From: Lujinxingia litoralis | Lineage (GTDB): Bacteria > Myxococcota_A > Bradymonadia > Bradymonadales > Bradymonadaceae | NCBI RefSeq assembly: GCF_003260125.1 | Contig: NZ_QHKO01000005.1 | Location: 360,250-424,249, forward strand | DNA length: 64,000 bases | Direction of reading: 5' to 3' | Shown: positions 21,090 through 30,161 of the stretch, piece by piece | Layout: each line of letters starts with the position of its first letter | Numbering within the stretch: the first letter of the stretch is position 1 | Notes under the pieces: generated by a model | Database searches by the model: none | What the model was told of the DNA's origin: nothing | Seen by the model: only the letters and a program-made list of their open reading frames with translations | Position numbers and translations under genes: made by a program

Positions 21090-23042
21090 ATGCCTGATAC
21101 CCCCGTCATTCCCACGGCTGCCGCGCAAGATGCGCCCCCTTCCGACGCCCTCGGAGCCACGCGGGCGCTTGAGCCCGAGGCCGCGGCCTCGCTGGCCGAA
21201 GCCTCCGAGCACTCCGAAGCTCCGGCCCCCGAAGCCCCGGCCCCCGAAGGCGGCCAGGGCCCCATTTCGATGGAACCGGGCACGCTCATCGCCGAGCGCT
21301 ACCGCCTGGAACGCCCCCTGGGCGACGGAGGCATGGGACAGGTCTACCGCGCCGAGCACGTGCTCATGCGCAAAACCGTGGCGCTGAAGGTCCTCCACGC
21401 CGAGCTCACCGAAAACAAAGAGGTCGTGGCACGCTTTCAGCGCGAAGCTCAGGCCGCCGCCGCGCTCGACAGCCCGCACGTCTGCCAGGCCACCGATTTT
21501 GGCCAGACCCACGATGGCCAGTTCTTTCTGGTCATGGAGTACCTGGAAGGTCAGACCCTGCACGAAGCCATGGCTCTGGGACGCCTGCCCCTGGTGCGCG
21601 CCGCCCATATCGCCCGCCAGATCGCCACCGCCCTGGCCCAGGCCCACGATCATGGCATCGTCCATCGCGATCTGAAGCCCGAGAACATCATGCTCGTGGA
21701 TCGCGAAGACGATCCCGACTTCGTCAAAATCATGGACTTCGGCATCGCCCGCATCTCCCCGGGCGAAGAGAGCACCGAGGCGCCTCAGACGCGCCTGACC
21801 CGCAAGGGCATGGTCTACGGCACGCCTCATTACATGGCCCCCGAGCAGATCGCCGGGGCCGACATCGACGCCCGCGCCGATCTCTACGCCCTGGGCGTGG
21901 TCCTCTTTGAGATGCTCACCGGCCAGCCCCCCTACGATGATGACAACATCGCCCGTCTGATGGGCAAGCACGTCACCCACCCGGTGCCCACCCTGCGCGA
22001 GCGCTGCCCGGAGATGGCCTTCTCCCAGGCCGCCGAGCGCCTGGTGGCCCGGCTCCTGGCCAAGGACCCCGACGCGCGCCCGCAGAGCGCCCGGGAGCTC
22101 ATCGAGGAGCTGGAGACCCTGCACCAGGCGCCACTGACCTCGGCCCTGGCTCCGATCGCCACGGCCGCGGCGACCGCCGCCGGCGACTCCCTGGAGACCC
22201 TGCGCGAACGGGCTCGAAAGGCCGCCATCCCCCTGCGCGAGCGCTGGCAGGCCGAAGTGCTGCCCCGCTGGCAGGCGCTGGCTCCGGCCGAGCAGCTGCT
22301 GCTCAAACGGGTGAGCGCCGGCGCCCTGCTGCTGGTGGTGGTGCTCCTGGGCGCGACCCTGCTGGTGGTCGGCGCCGACTCCCGGGCCCAGCGCCAGACC
22401 GAAGCCTCCCGCGAAGCTCTGATGAAAGAAGAAGAGGTGCTCCAGGCCGTGGCCGCCGCCCGCACCGGCGACCGCAGCCCCCTGGAGGCCCTCTTGCTCC
22501 AGCGCCCCGACGATCCCCACCTGCGCCACCTGGCGCTGATGGCCGACCTGCACGTCGGTCGCAAGGTCGATCTGGTGGCCGAAGCCAACGCCATTGTCGA
22601 GGCCGACGCCCGCTACGCACACGACCCGGCCCTGATCGACGCCATGGTCAACGCCCTGGCCGCCGGCAGCGACGACGCCAGCGCCTGGCTCACCGCCCAC
22701 CTCAACACCACCTCCCGCTCGGCCATCGCCGCGCTGGCAAGCCAGGGAGAACGCTCGAGCATCCGGCGCCGGGCCTACTCGCTCTTGGAAGACAACGACG
22801 CGCTGGATGACCTGGAGCGCTGGGAGCGCCTGGGAGTGGAGCTGCGAGCGGCCTCGAACTGCGACGCCTACAAAGAAAAGATCCAGGCCCTGGTCAAACT
22901 CGGCGATCCGCGCACTCGCCCGGCCCTCCAGGCGATGAGCGACTCGCCACGCAGTGGCTGCGGCTTTTTGAACCGCCGAGACTGCATCGCCTGCGTACGC
23001 GGCGAGCTCAAAGACGCGCTCGACGCCCTCCCCGAGCTCTAA
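21090..23042 (+). CDS. Transmembrane Ser/Thr protein kinase (Hanks type)
   Basis: A 650-residue protein. After an Ala/Pro/Glu-rich N-terminus of about 60 residues comes a full kinase domain: GDGGMGQVYRAE, the ATP-binding Lys in VALKVL, HGIVHRDLKPENIML near residue 185, IMDFGIARI near residue 213, and YMAPEQIAGA. A membrane segment near residues 410-430 (GALLLVVVLLGATLLVVGA) is followed by about 215 residues outside, helical and HEAT/Sel-like, ending in a Cys-containing tail. All catalytic residues are present, so it should be active. The partner substrate is unknown. Its neighbours are a secreted propeller protein and a pseudokinase. Confidence 0.93.
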   Translation: MPDTPVIPTAAAQDAPPSDALGATRALEPEAAASLAEASEHSEAPAPEAPAPEGGQGPISMEPGTLIAERYRLERPLGDGGMGQVYRAEHVLMRKTVALKVLHAELTENKEVVARFQREAQAAAALDSPHVCQATDFGQTHDGQFFLVMEYLEGQTLHEAMALGRLPLVRAAHIARQIATALAQAHDHGIVHRDLKPENIMLVDREDDPDFVKIMDFGIARISPGEESTEAPQTRLTRKGMVYGTPHYMAPEQIAGADIDARADLYALGVVLFEMLTGQPPYDDDNIARLMGKHVTHPVPTLRERCPEMAFSQAAERLVARLLAKDPDARPQSARELIEELETLHQAPLTSALAPIATAAATAAGDSLETLRERARKAAIPLRERWQAEVLPRWQALAPAEQLLLKRVSAGALLLVVVLLGATLLVVGADSRAQRQTEASREALMKEEEVLQAVAAARTGDRSPLEALLLQRPDDPHLRHLALMADLHVGRKVDLVAEANAIVEADARYAHDPALIDAMVNALAAGSDDASAWLTAHLNTTSRSAIAALASQGERSSIRRRAYSLLEDNDALDDLERWERLGVELRAASNCDAYKEKIQALVKLGDPRTRPALQAMSDSPRSGCGFLNRRDCIACVRGELKDALDALPEL

Positions 23043-23105
23043 GGCGCGCGGCACGGGGGCGCGCGCTCGCGCGATTTGCGCCCCCAGATCCTCACCGTTA
23101 CACTT

Positions 23106-23134
23106 TTGAACACTGACGCGCTGTATTCGATAAC
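23106..23134 (+). promoter_or_regulatory. Candidate sigma-70-type promoter
   Basis: TTGAAC, a 17-base spacer and GATAAC lie 22 bases upstream of the start of the first BPI-like lipoprotein gene. The boxes are plausible only by eye. Confidence 0.3.
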
Positions 23135-23156
23135 CGCATTGACGGGAGCCTGACTT

Positions 23157-25943
23157 ATGGTCACTTCACGCCGTCCCACCCCTGCATCTCGTAGCCTGAG
23201 ATGGATGTGGCCCACCCTTCTACTAGGCCTGCTTTTAGGAGGGACCGCCTGTGGCAGCGACGACGTCGCTGACTCCAGCCAGTGGTCCACCGATGAACCC
23301 GACGGCGGCACCGACGCCGCTGTCGAGGCTCCCGATGCTCAGGCGCTGCCCGTGCTTCCCGCGGCGATTCGCACGGTCATCGATCACCCCATGCCCCTGA
23401 CCGCCGGGGAGCGCTTTGATGTCCGCTGCGAATTCCTCGATGAGGCCGGCGAGGTCATCACCTTTGCCGAAGACGAGACGCCCCCGCAGCGCGTCAACGT
23501 CTCGCCGGCCGACCTGCTGGCACGGCGCTCCGGGCAGCTGGAAGCCCAGCGCGTGGGTGAGGCCATCGTCGCCTGCACCTCGCCACAGCTAAGACTCAGC
23601 GATCTCGCGCCCCCCTCGGTTCAGATTGTGGCCGGTCCGCTGACCACGCTGACCACCGCGTTGGACACCCACCAGATCACCGCCGGCCAGAGCGTGGAAG
23701 CCACCTGCCAGGGGTACGATGCCTTTGGCAACCGGGTCGATCTCAGCGGCACCGACCTGCGCCTGATCTCCGACGTGACCAACTCCGGGGTCACCCTGGA
23801 CGAGCGCGTGGCCACGATCACCACCACCGGCATCTACAACCTGAGCTGCTACACCGAGGGCATTGAGCACACCGCTCCGGCCCTCCTGGAAGTTGTCCCC
23901 GACCTGCCGGCGGAGCTCCTGGTCAGCGTGGTGCCCGATCAAGAGGTCTACGCGGTGGGGCAAATCATCACCCTGAGCGCCGAGGCCCTGGACCGTTTCG
24001 GCAACCTGGTTCCCAACGCCCGCATCACCTACGCCGTGCCCCTCGAAGGCGCGCCCCAGGACCAGCAAGTCGTCGAGAACTACGGTCAGGGACGCTTCCG
24101 CTTCTACGCCGATGGCATCTACCAGCTGGTGGCCACCGTCGCCGAAGGCACCGACACCGGCGCCCCGCTCACCCGCCAGGTCGAAGTGGTGGTCAACAGC
24201 GAAGGGCCGCAAATCGTGTGCACCGGCCCCACCGACGGCACCATGATCGAGCACGCTCCCAACACCCCGCTCACCTTCACCGGCACCGTCGCCGACACCC
24301 TGGGAGTGACCGAAGTCCTGGTCAACGGTAACGCCGCCCTCCTCGACGATCAGGGCGGCTTTAGCGCCACGGTGCGGCCGCGCTTTGGCATCAACTTCGT
24401 CGACGTCGTGGCCCGCGACACCTTTGGCGAGGAGAGCGTGCGCACCTGCTCCTTCCTGGCCTCCGAAGACTACGGCCCGCACCTGCTTAACACCGACGAC
24501 ACCGTCGCCCTGCGCCTGGCCCAGGACGCGCTTGATGACAGGGGCCACACCACCGAGATCCGCAGCCTCAACGACGTGCTCCTCAAGGTCCTCAATAGCC
24601 CGGGGCTCTTGCAGCAGATCCACGACGGGGTGGTCGATCCCAACAATCGCCTGGCCGAAGCCAGCTGCTACGACGTGTACATTACCGGCGTGGACTATTT
24701 CGGCATCGATCTCGGAAACGGGAACCTCTACCGTCACCTCACCGCACTCAACCTGGTGGGAGGGGGCCTCAACATGGAGGCGATCCTGCGCGGTATCCGC
24801 ATTCACATCAAAGCTCGCCCCCAATCGGGCTTTAATGTCTGCAAGGTGACGGGAACACTGGAGCCGAAGGCCTGGGTAAATGACATCACGCTCAACCTCA
24901 CCAGCGACATTGCCCTCACCGGTCAGAGCCTCAGCGCGAGCCTGCGTGGCACCCCTTCGGTGACCTCCGGAGAGATTGACATCAGCGGAGCCAACGGCTT
25001 CTCCAGCTTCATCTACGGGCTCATCGCCGACCTGATCCAGGGCACCATCCGCGACATGGTCGAAGACGCGGTCCGCGATGCCATCGTCGACAACTTCGAC
25101 AGCCTGCTCGGCGACCTTCTGGGCAACCTGGGCACCGACGCGCTCAGCGGGGGGATGGAGGTGCCCCGTCTCGACGGCAGCGCCCCGATCGAGCTGCTCT
25201 ACGACCTGGGCTTCTCTTCGCTCTCGATCACCAGCGCGCGCCTGCTCCTGGGGATGTACAGCGGGGTGCGCCCTGGCACCACGGCCATCGCCCACCCCAC
25301 GCTGGGGGTGCCCTACCCGGCGGGAACCCTGTTGCATGAGCCCATCGGCGGCCAGAACACCGCGGTGGCGGTGCACGTGATCCTGCTCAACCAGGCCCTG
25401 CACGCCCTGTGGCGCGGCGGCCTGCTGGAGGCCGACATCGGCGGGGCGCTCTTTGGCGAAGACGCCGAGGGCGCGGCGGTGACCCTGCGCACTACCCTGC
25501 CCCCGGTGGCCACTCTCACCGGCAACGGCCAGGCCACCTTGATGCTGGGCGGGATGCGCCTGGAGATGCTCTACCCGGGGCTCTTTGACGAGCCGGTGAC
25601 CCTCTCGCTGGGCGCCACCGCGACCACCACCGTCAACCTCATCGACGGACAACTCAGCTTTGACAACATCATCCTCGATGAGTTCCACCTCTCTCCCGAC
25701 GAGATCTCGCTGCCGGAGAGCACCCGCGACGTCCTGGAGGATTTCCTCCGCGGCTTCCTCCAGACCATGCTCGACGACGCGCTCAACGCGGCGCTGCCCG
25801 AGCTTCCGGTGCCCTCCTTTGTGCTGCCTCCCTCGCTGGGGGTCTACGACCTGCCGGTGGGCGGCGAGCTCGGGCTGACCCATCCGGAGCTCAGCGAGAC
25901 CGACCGTCATCTCATCCTTCGCGGCAACTTCGGAGTCCGGTGA
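23157..25943 (+). CDS. Large lipoprotein with Ig-like domains and BPI/TULIP-like lipid-binding fold
   Basis: A 928-residue protein. The signal peptide ends in the lipobox LLLGGTAC, followed by an Asp-rich linker. Residues of about 75-430 form three or four Ig/invasin-like repeats (QITAGQSVEATCQGYDAFGN is one). The C-terminal half has amphipathic strands and helices. Near residue 743 it reads LLNQALHALWRGGLL, and the last 50 residues carry LPPSLGVYDLPVGGELGLTH and end in an ILRGNF strand. Both resemble the C-terminal domain of BPI/LBP lipid-transfer proteins. I infer lipid binding at the outer membrane. The gene is separated by 4 bases from a paralogue. GGGAG precedes ATG 23157. Confidence 0.8.
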   Translation: MVTSRRPTPASRSLRWMWPTLLLGLLLGGTACGSDDVADSSQWSTDEPDGGTDAAVEAPDAQALPVLPAAIRTVIDHPMPLTAGERFDVRCEFLDEAGEVITFAEDETPPQRVNVSPADLLARRSGQLEAQRVGEAIVACTSPQLRLSDLAPPSVQIVAGPLTTLTTALDTHQITAGQSVEATCQGYDAFGNRVDLSGTDLRLISDVTNSGVTLDERVATITTTGIYNLSCYTEGIEHTAPALLEVVPDLPAELLVSVVPDQEVYAVGQIITLSAEALDRFGNLVPNARITYAVPLEGAPQDQQVVENYGQGRFRFYADGIYQLVATVAEGTDTGAPLTRQVEVVVNSEGPQIVCTGPTDGTMIEHAPNTPLTFTGTVADTLGVTEVLVNGNAALLDDQGGFSATVRPRFGINFVDVVARDTFGEESVRTCSFLASEDYGPHLLNTDDTVALRLAQDALDDRGHTTEIRSLNDVLLKVLNSPGLLQQIHDGVVDPNNRLAEASCYDVYITGVDYFGIDLGNGNLYRHLTALNLVGGGLNMEAILRGIRIHIKARPQSGFNVCKVTGTLEPKAWVNDITLNLTSDIALTGQSLSASLRGTPSVTSGEIDISGANGFSSFIYGLIADLIQGTIRDMVEDAVRDAIVDNFDSLLGDLLGNLGTDALSGGMEVPRLDGSAPIELLYDLGFSSLSITSARLLLGMYSGVRPGTTAIAHPTLGVPYPAGTLLHEPIGGQNTAVAVHVILLNQALHALWRGGLLEADIGGALFGEDAEGAAVTLRTTLPPVATLTGNGQATLMLGGMRLEMLYPGLFDEPVTLSLGATATTTVNLIDGQLSFDNIILDEFHLSPDEISLPESTRDVLEDFLRGFLQTMLDDALNAALPELPVPSFVLPPSLGVYDLPVGGELGLTHPELSETDRHLILRGNFGVR

Positions 25944-25947
25944 ACCT

Positions 25948-28119
25948 ATGCGACGATCCCTTCAGACGATCTTATTCGCCCTGCTTCCCCTGGCGCTCTG
26001 TGGCCCGGCGCTCATCGCCTGCGGAAGCGACACCGAACCCACCGGCGCCCCCAACGAGGACGTGGATGCTGGCGAGGAGCCCGACGCCGATCCATCCTGG
26101 GAGCAGCCCGCGCTGGTGCGCGTGGAGCTCAACCCCTCGCGTCTGGCCTACGCCACCGGCACGCGCATCACCCCCCGGGCCACCGTCTTCGACGGGCTCA
26201 ACCGCCCGATCAGCGGTGCCGATATCACCTGGGAGGTCAGCCCGGCCGAGGCGGTCGAGCAGCAGGATGACGAGGCCCGCTGGTTTGTGCGCCAGGAAGG
26301 CCGCGTGACCTTTAAGGCCTGCGTGGCCGTCGACGCTGGCGAGCCGGTCTGCGGTAGCACCGACGCCCTGGTCGACAACACCCCGCCGGACATTCTCATC
26401 GAGTCGCCGGCGCCCGGGGCCCAGCTCCTGGCCGCCGATCATCCCAGCGTCGAGGTGCGCGGCGCGGTCACCGACCCCAACAGCATCGTCAGCGTGCACG
26501 TCAACGGAGAGGCCGTGGAGCTCGACGGCGAGGGCCGCTTCAGCGCGACCTACGAGCCCCATTTTGGCATCAACTCGGTGTACGTGACCGCCTACGACGG
26601 GGTGCAAAACCGTGAGGGCTACGCTCAGTCCGACTTTATCTGGGCGCCGGCCTACCACCCGACCGGCGAAGACGGCACCCTGACGCTGGAAGACGGCCTG
26701 ATCCTCAACCTGGGCCAGAACTTCTTCGACGACGGCCAGGATCCCGAGTTTCTGAGCGAGTCGCAGGTCTTCACCGATGACCTGGCCGACATCCTCTACC
26801 TGGTGCTGCGCCACCTCGACTTAAACTCGCAGCTCCCCGATCCGGTCGTCGACTCCAGCGCGCTGGTGCTGCGGGTGCTCGACGTCAACGTCAACGAGCC
26901 CCGCGTCGAACTCGATCTGACCGACGAGGGCCTGCAGCTCTTTGCCCAGATCCCCAACCTTGTCGCGACCACCGCCGGGGGGCTGGAGCTCAACGACCAG
27001 TCGCTGAGCCTGGAGGGCGACCTCTCGGCCAGCCTGGCCATCTACGCCGAAGTCCGCATCGCCAAGAATAGCGCCGAAGACGACTTTGAGATCGAACTGG
27101 AGCGCTTTGACCTGGCGCTGGAGCGGGCCACGCCCAACTTTGTGAGCCCGGAGGTCAACGCCGTCTTTGAGTTGGCCAACAGCGCGCTGCGCACCAGCCT
27201 GGAGGAGATGATTCTGGAGAGCGTCAACCTCTCCTTCATCGACACGTTGCCCCAGCTCTTGCTCGACCTCTTCACCTCGCTCGAAGACGCGATGGCCGCT
27301 CAGAGCTTCGATCTCGATCTGGGCCTTGGTGAGCCGATCGCCTTGAACTTTGCCGGCCAGATCTCGCAGTTTACACCGGTTCATCGCGAGGGGCTCGAAG
27401 GCGTGATTCGCGCCGAACTCTCCACCAGCGCCGAGCCCATCTTTGAGCAGAGCCCGGGGGTCGCGCTGATGAGCGAACCCTCCCCCGAGCTGCCCTATTT
27501 CTTGAGTTCCCGGCTGCAGCTCGGCCTGAACCTGGCGCTGATCAACGGCATCTTCCACGAAGTCTGGAACGCGGGGCTGCTGACCATGGACATCAGTGAG
27601 ATGATCCCGGCGCCCTTCAATAATCTGGTTCAGGCCGCGCGCGTTGAGGGCAAGCTCCCGCCGCTGATCGCGCCGCCCACGGCCGGCGAGCCCTACGACC
27701 TGATGGTGCATCTGGGTCAGCTGGAGATCGAGCTGACCTACCCGGATCGCGTCGACCGTTTTGGCGTGCGCCTCAGCGTGGGCGCCAACATGGGGCTGCA
27801 GGCTGGCGAGATCGGCCTGGAGCTGGCCGACGAGCCCAGCATTCACATGTGGCTTATCGACGCCTCGATTGGCGAGCCGCAATTCGACGCCAACGCGCTG
27901 GAGACGCTGATGTATGAGCAACTCTGGCCCGAGATCGAAGGCGCCGTTGGTGAGGGGCTCTCCTTTGCCGTGCCCGCCCCGGACCTGAGTTCCCTGGGCG
28001 AATTTTCGCCGGAGTTGTCCAACCTGCAGCTCACCCTTGAGCAGAGTCAGCCCCTCTCCACCCGTCAGGGCTTTTTGATGGTGGATGCGAACTTCCGCGG
28101 CGAACTCGTGTTGCCCTGA
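25948..28119 (+). CDS. Paralogous lipoprotein with Ig-like and BPI/TULIP-like domains
   Basis: A 723-residue protein with a lipobox (ALIACGSD) and an acidic linker. One or two Ig-like domains follow, including ATYEPHFGINSVYVTAYDG, which aligns with VRPRFGINFVDVVARD in the upstream gene. Residues of about 250-723 are the same amphipathic fold, with LINGIFHEVWNAGLL near residue 531 and a C-terminal FLMVDANFRGEL strand like that of BPI-family proteins. It is shorter than its paralogue by two N-terminal Ig repeats. The 4-base spacing indicates one operon and probably a joint function. A strong bidirectional terminator follows. Confidence 0.8.
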   Translation: MRRSLQTILFALLPLALCGPALIACGSDTEPTGAPNEDVDAGEEPDADPSWEQPALVRVELNPSRLAYATGTRITPRATVFDGLNRPISGADITWEVSPAEAVEQQDDEARWFVRQEGRVTFKACVAVDAGEPVCGSTDALVDNTPPDILIESPAPGAQLLAADHPSVEVRGAVTDPNSIVSVHVNGEAVELDGEGRFSATYEPHFGINSVYVTAYDGVQNREGYAQSDFIWAPAYHPTGEDGTLTLEDGLILNLGQNFFDDGQDPEFLSESQVFTDDLADILYLVLRHLDLNSQLPDPVVDSSALVLRVLDVNVNEPRVELDLTDEGLQLFAQIPNLVATTAGGLELNDQSLSLEGDLSASLAIYAEVRIAKNSAEDDFEIELERFDLALERATPNFVSPEVNAVFELANSALRTSLEEMILESVNLSFIDTLPQLLLDLFTSLEDAMAAQSFDLDLGLGEPIALNFAGQISQFTPVHREGLEGVIRAELSTSAEPIFEQSPGVALMSEPSPELPYFLSSRLQLGLNLALINGIFHEVWNAGLLTMDISEMIPAPFNNLVQAARVEGKLPPLIAPPTAGEPYDLMVHLGQLEIELTYPDRVDRFGVRLSVGANMGLQAGEIGLELADEPSIHMWLIDASIGEPQFDANALETLMYEQLWPEIEGAVGEGLSFAVPAPDLSSLGEFSPELSNLQLTLEQSQPLSTRQGFLMVDANFRGELVLP

Positions 28120-28162
28120 TGTCTCGTCGCACACCGAGTTTGCGGCCTGGTCTCACCTAAAA

Positions 28163-28200
28163 GAGCGCCCCCGAGTCCATCTCGGGGGCGCTCTTTTTTT
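28163..28200. terminator. Bidirectional rho-independent terminator
   Basis: 13-bp perfect GC-rich stem GAGCGCCCCCGAG / CTCGGGGGCGCTC, loop TCCAT, seven T downstream and an AAAA run upstream. It separates the converging BPI-like and CAP genes. Confidence 0.95.
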
Positions 28201-28222
28201 GCGAGTCCGGTCCGCCCAGCGC

Positions 28223-29143
28223 TCAGCGGCGGCGACCGAAGTGCTGAACCCAGTAGCGTCCGTAGCGACCGCCACCTTCGTGGTAGGCCACGCCCAGTTG
28301 GGTATGCCCGGTGTAGAGGATGTTGCGGCGGTGCCCGGGGGAGTCCATCCAGGCCTGCACGACCGCTTCCGGGGTGCGCTGCCCGCCCCCGATGTTTTCA
28401 CCGGTGCAGGTGCCCGGGTAGCCCATGTCGGCGCAGCGCTCAAAGAAGCTGGTGCCGTCGAGGGAGTCGTGGGCGAAGTAGTTGCAGCTGTCCAGATCCA
28501 TCGCGTGCATCATGGCCGACTCAGCGAGTTCACCGCTGTAGGTGAGTTCGTTGAGGCCGGCGGCGCGACGCTCGGCATTGGTCAGGCGCAGGACCTCGCA
28601 CTCAAAGGTGGTGCTGTTGCCCGGGCAGCTGGTGACCACGTTTTGCGGCGGCCCACAGAAACGGCACACGCCCTCGACCTCAGCGCAGGAGAGTTCGTCT
28701 TCGGGCTCGGGCTCCGGAGTCGGTTCGGGCTCCGGAGTCGGTTCGGGTTCGGGCTCGGGCTCGGGCTCCGGAGTCGGTTCGGGTTCGGGAGTCGGTTCGG
28801 GTTCGGGCTCCGGAGTCGGTTCGGGCTCCGGAGTCGGTTCGGGCTCGGGAGTCGGTTCGGGCTCGGGAGTCGGCTCGGGCTCCGGAGTCGGCTCGGGTTC
28901 GGGCTCGGGCTCGGGAGTCGGTTCGGGCTCCGGAGTCGGTTCGGGCTCCGGAGTCGGCTCGTCCGGTCGATACACCGCGGTGCCATGCTCCCCTTCCGTC
29001 CACTCAAAGGCCGGCGCTTCGCCCACCTCCTCACAGCCCTCCTCACATCCTTCCTCTGGACGATCGACGCGAAGGTCGTCGCCCTCGCCACAGGCCATCA
29101 GCGACATCGCCAGCAACGCCGCTCCGATCACGCGTAACTTCAT
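28223..29143 (-). CDS. CAP/SCP-domain lipoprotein with PEPT linker
   Basis: A 306-residue protein. The signal peptide starts [18 protein letters not shown], with AGAGAGG before ATG 29143; longer readings start inside the leader. A linker of about 90 residues consists of repeated EPEP/EPTP units. Then come two Cys-pair motifs and a CAP domain: [39 protein letters not shown] and [12 protein letters not shown], with the His/Glu residues of the CAP cavity. CAP proteins are secreted and often bind sterols or act in cell-cell interaction. The role here is unknown. The Pro/Glu linker probably spans the envelope. Confidence 0.9.
   Translation of the reverse strand: MKLRVIGAALLAMSLMACGEGDDLRVDRPEEGCEEGCEEVGEAPAFEWTEGEHGTAVYRPDEPTPEPEPTPEPEPTPEPEPEPEPTPEPEPTPEPEPTPEPEPTPEPEPTPEPEPEPTPEPEPTPEPEPEPEPEPTPEPEPTPEPEPEDELSCAEVEGVCRFCGPPQNVVTSCPGNSTTFECEVLRLTNAERRAAGLNELTYSGELAESAMMHAMDLDSCNYFAHDSLDGTSFFERCADMGYPGTCTGENIGGGQRTPEAVVQAWMDSPGHRRNILYTGHTQLGVAYHEGGGRYGRYWVQHFGRRR
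28706..28966 (-). repeat. Tandem coding repeat encoding the EPEP/EPTP linker
   Basis: On the plus strand the units GGCTCCGGAGTCGGTTCG and GGTTCGGGCTCG alternate at multiples of 6 bases, giving Glu-Pro and Thr-Pro dipeptides on the minus strand. The near-identical 6- to 18-base units make this a likely site of length variation. Confidence 0.85.
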
Positions 29144-29220
29144 GTAGAACCTCTCTGAAAAGACGAACGCAGCCCACAACCCGGCCACGTTAGCCCCACA
29201 GAGCGCCCCGAGATACCCCT

Positions 29221-29240
29221 TTTATTTCAACAACTTGCAA
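29221..29240. repeat. Copy of an intergenic ATTTCAACAACYTGCAAC motif
   Basis: ATTTCAACAACTTGCAAC in the gap before the nitrilase 3' end matches, with one difference, the motif at 57521-57538, where it borders a 23-bp repeat array. Its function is unknown. Confidence 0.4.
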
Positions 29241-29264
29241 CTTCGCGAAACAAATCGTGCGCCG

Positions 29265-30161
29265 CTACTCCAGGTGCACCCGCTCGATCTCCGCTGATGC
29301 CGCCACCGACTGGTTGTCCCAGTCGCGGAAGTTCAAGACCTCGCCACGCACCCGCACTTCCTCGCTGCGCGCCAGATCCACATCGGCATACACCCACTGC
29401 GCGGCGTTCCACTCGCCAATCGACGCAATGCCATCCTCGTAAAACCCGACGTCGACCGGCGTGTACACCGCGGCGCGCCCGCAGTTCTCATCGATGGCGA
29501 TCGACCAGGAGGCCTCTCCCACCAACACCGCGTGGGCCACGTAACACTGGTTCTCCAGCGCCCGGGCCTGACAGCCGATCCGCACCCGATGGTACCCGTA
29601 AGCCGAGTCGGTGCAGCTGGGCGCGACGATCAGATTGGCCCCGGCCTCCACCTGCCGCCTGGCGAGCAGGGGAAATTCGCTGTCGTAACAGATGTTGATG
29701 CCAAAGGCGCCAAAGGGCGTCTCAAAGACCTTGAGCTGGTCGCCATACGAGATCAGCCAGAGCTCGCTCTCAAAGCGCGTCATCAAGATCTTTTCCTGAT
29801 AATCCACCCGCCCCTGAGGACTGAACACATAGGCCCGATTGCGGTACGAACCATCGGGCAGACGCACCGGGAAAGAGCCGCCGACCACATACATGCCGTA
29901 CTGCCGGGCCAGCTCCCGATGCAGGGCCAGGTAGTCGTCGAGCAGGCGCTGCATCTCCGACATCTGAAAGGGCAGGTCCTGGCGCACCTCTTCGGCAAAG
30001 AGGCTGACCAGCTCCATAGAAGCGTACTCCGGGAACACCGCGAGCTGCGCATCGTGGCCGGCGGCCTCTTTGACCCAGGACGTGATCTTATCGACGTAAT
30101 GATCCCATCCCTTGAGAAAATCCACCGGGTACTGCGCGGTGGCCACACGCACCTTACTCAT
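29265..30161 (-). CDS. Carbon-nitrogen hydrolase (nitrilase family)
   Basis: A 298-residue enzyme with the family Glu-Lys-Cys triad: FPEYA (Glu45), YQEKILM (Lys124) and INICYDSEFP (Cys158). It hydrolyses non-peptide C-N bonds; the amide substrate cannot be told from sequence. The Asp-Ser-Glu-Phe-Pro after the Cys and the length fit the Nit/amidase branch. It overlaps the GNAT gene by 4 bases (ATGA), so the two are translationally coupled. Paired N-acetyltransferase and hydrolase genes of this kind are common and suggest one small-molecule pathway. Confidence 0.9.
   Translation of the reverse strand: MSKVRVATAQYPVDFLKGWDHYVDKITSWVKEAAGHDAQLAVFPEYASMELVSLFAEEVRQDLPFQMSEMQRLLDDYLALHRELARQYGMYVVGGSFPVRLPDGSYRNRAYVFSPQGRVDYQEKILMTRFESELWLISYGDQLKVFETPFGAFGINICYDSEFPLLARRQVEAGANLIVAPSCTDSAYGYHRVRIGCQARALENQCYVAHAVLVGEASWSIAIDENCGRAAVYTPVDVGFYEDGIASIGEWNAAQWVYADVDLARSEEVRVRGEVLNFRDWDNQSVAASAEIERVHLE

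Noticed and set aside
23589..25910. A 773-codon minus-strand frame across the first BPI-like gene
   Set aside because: Antisense shadow; composition typical of reverse-complemented GC-rich codons.
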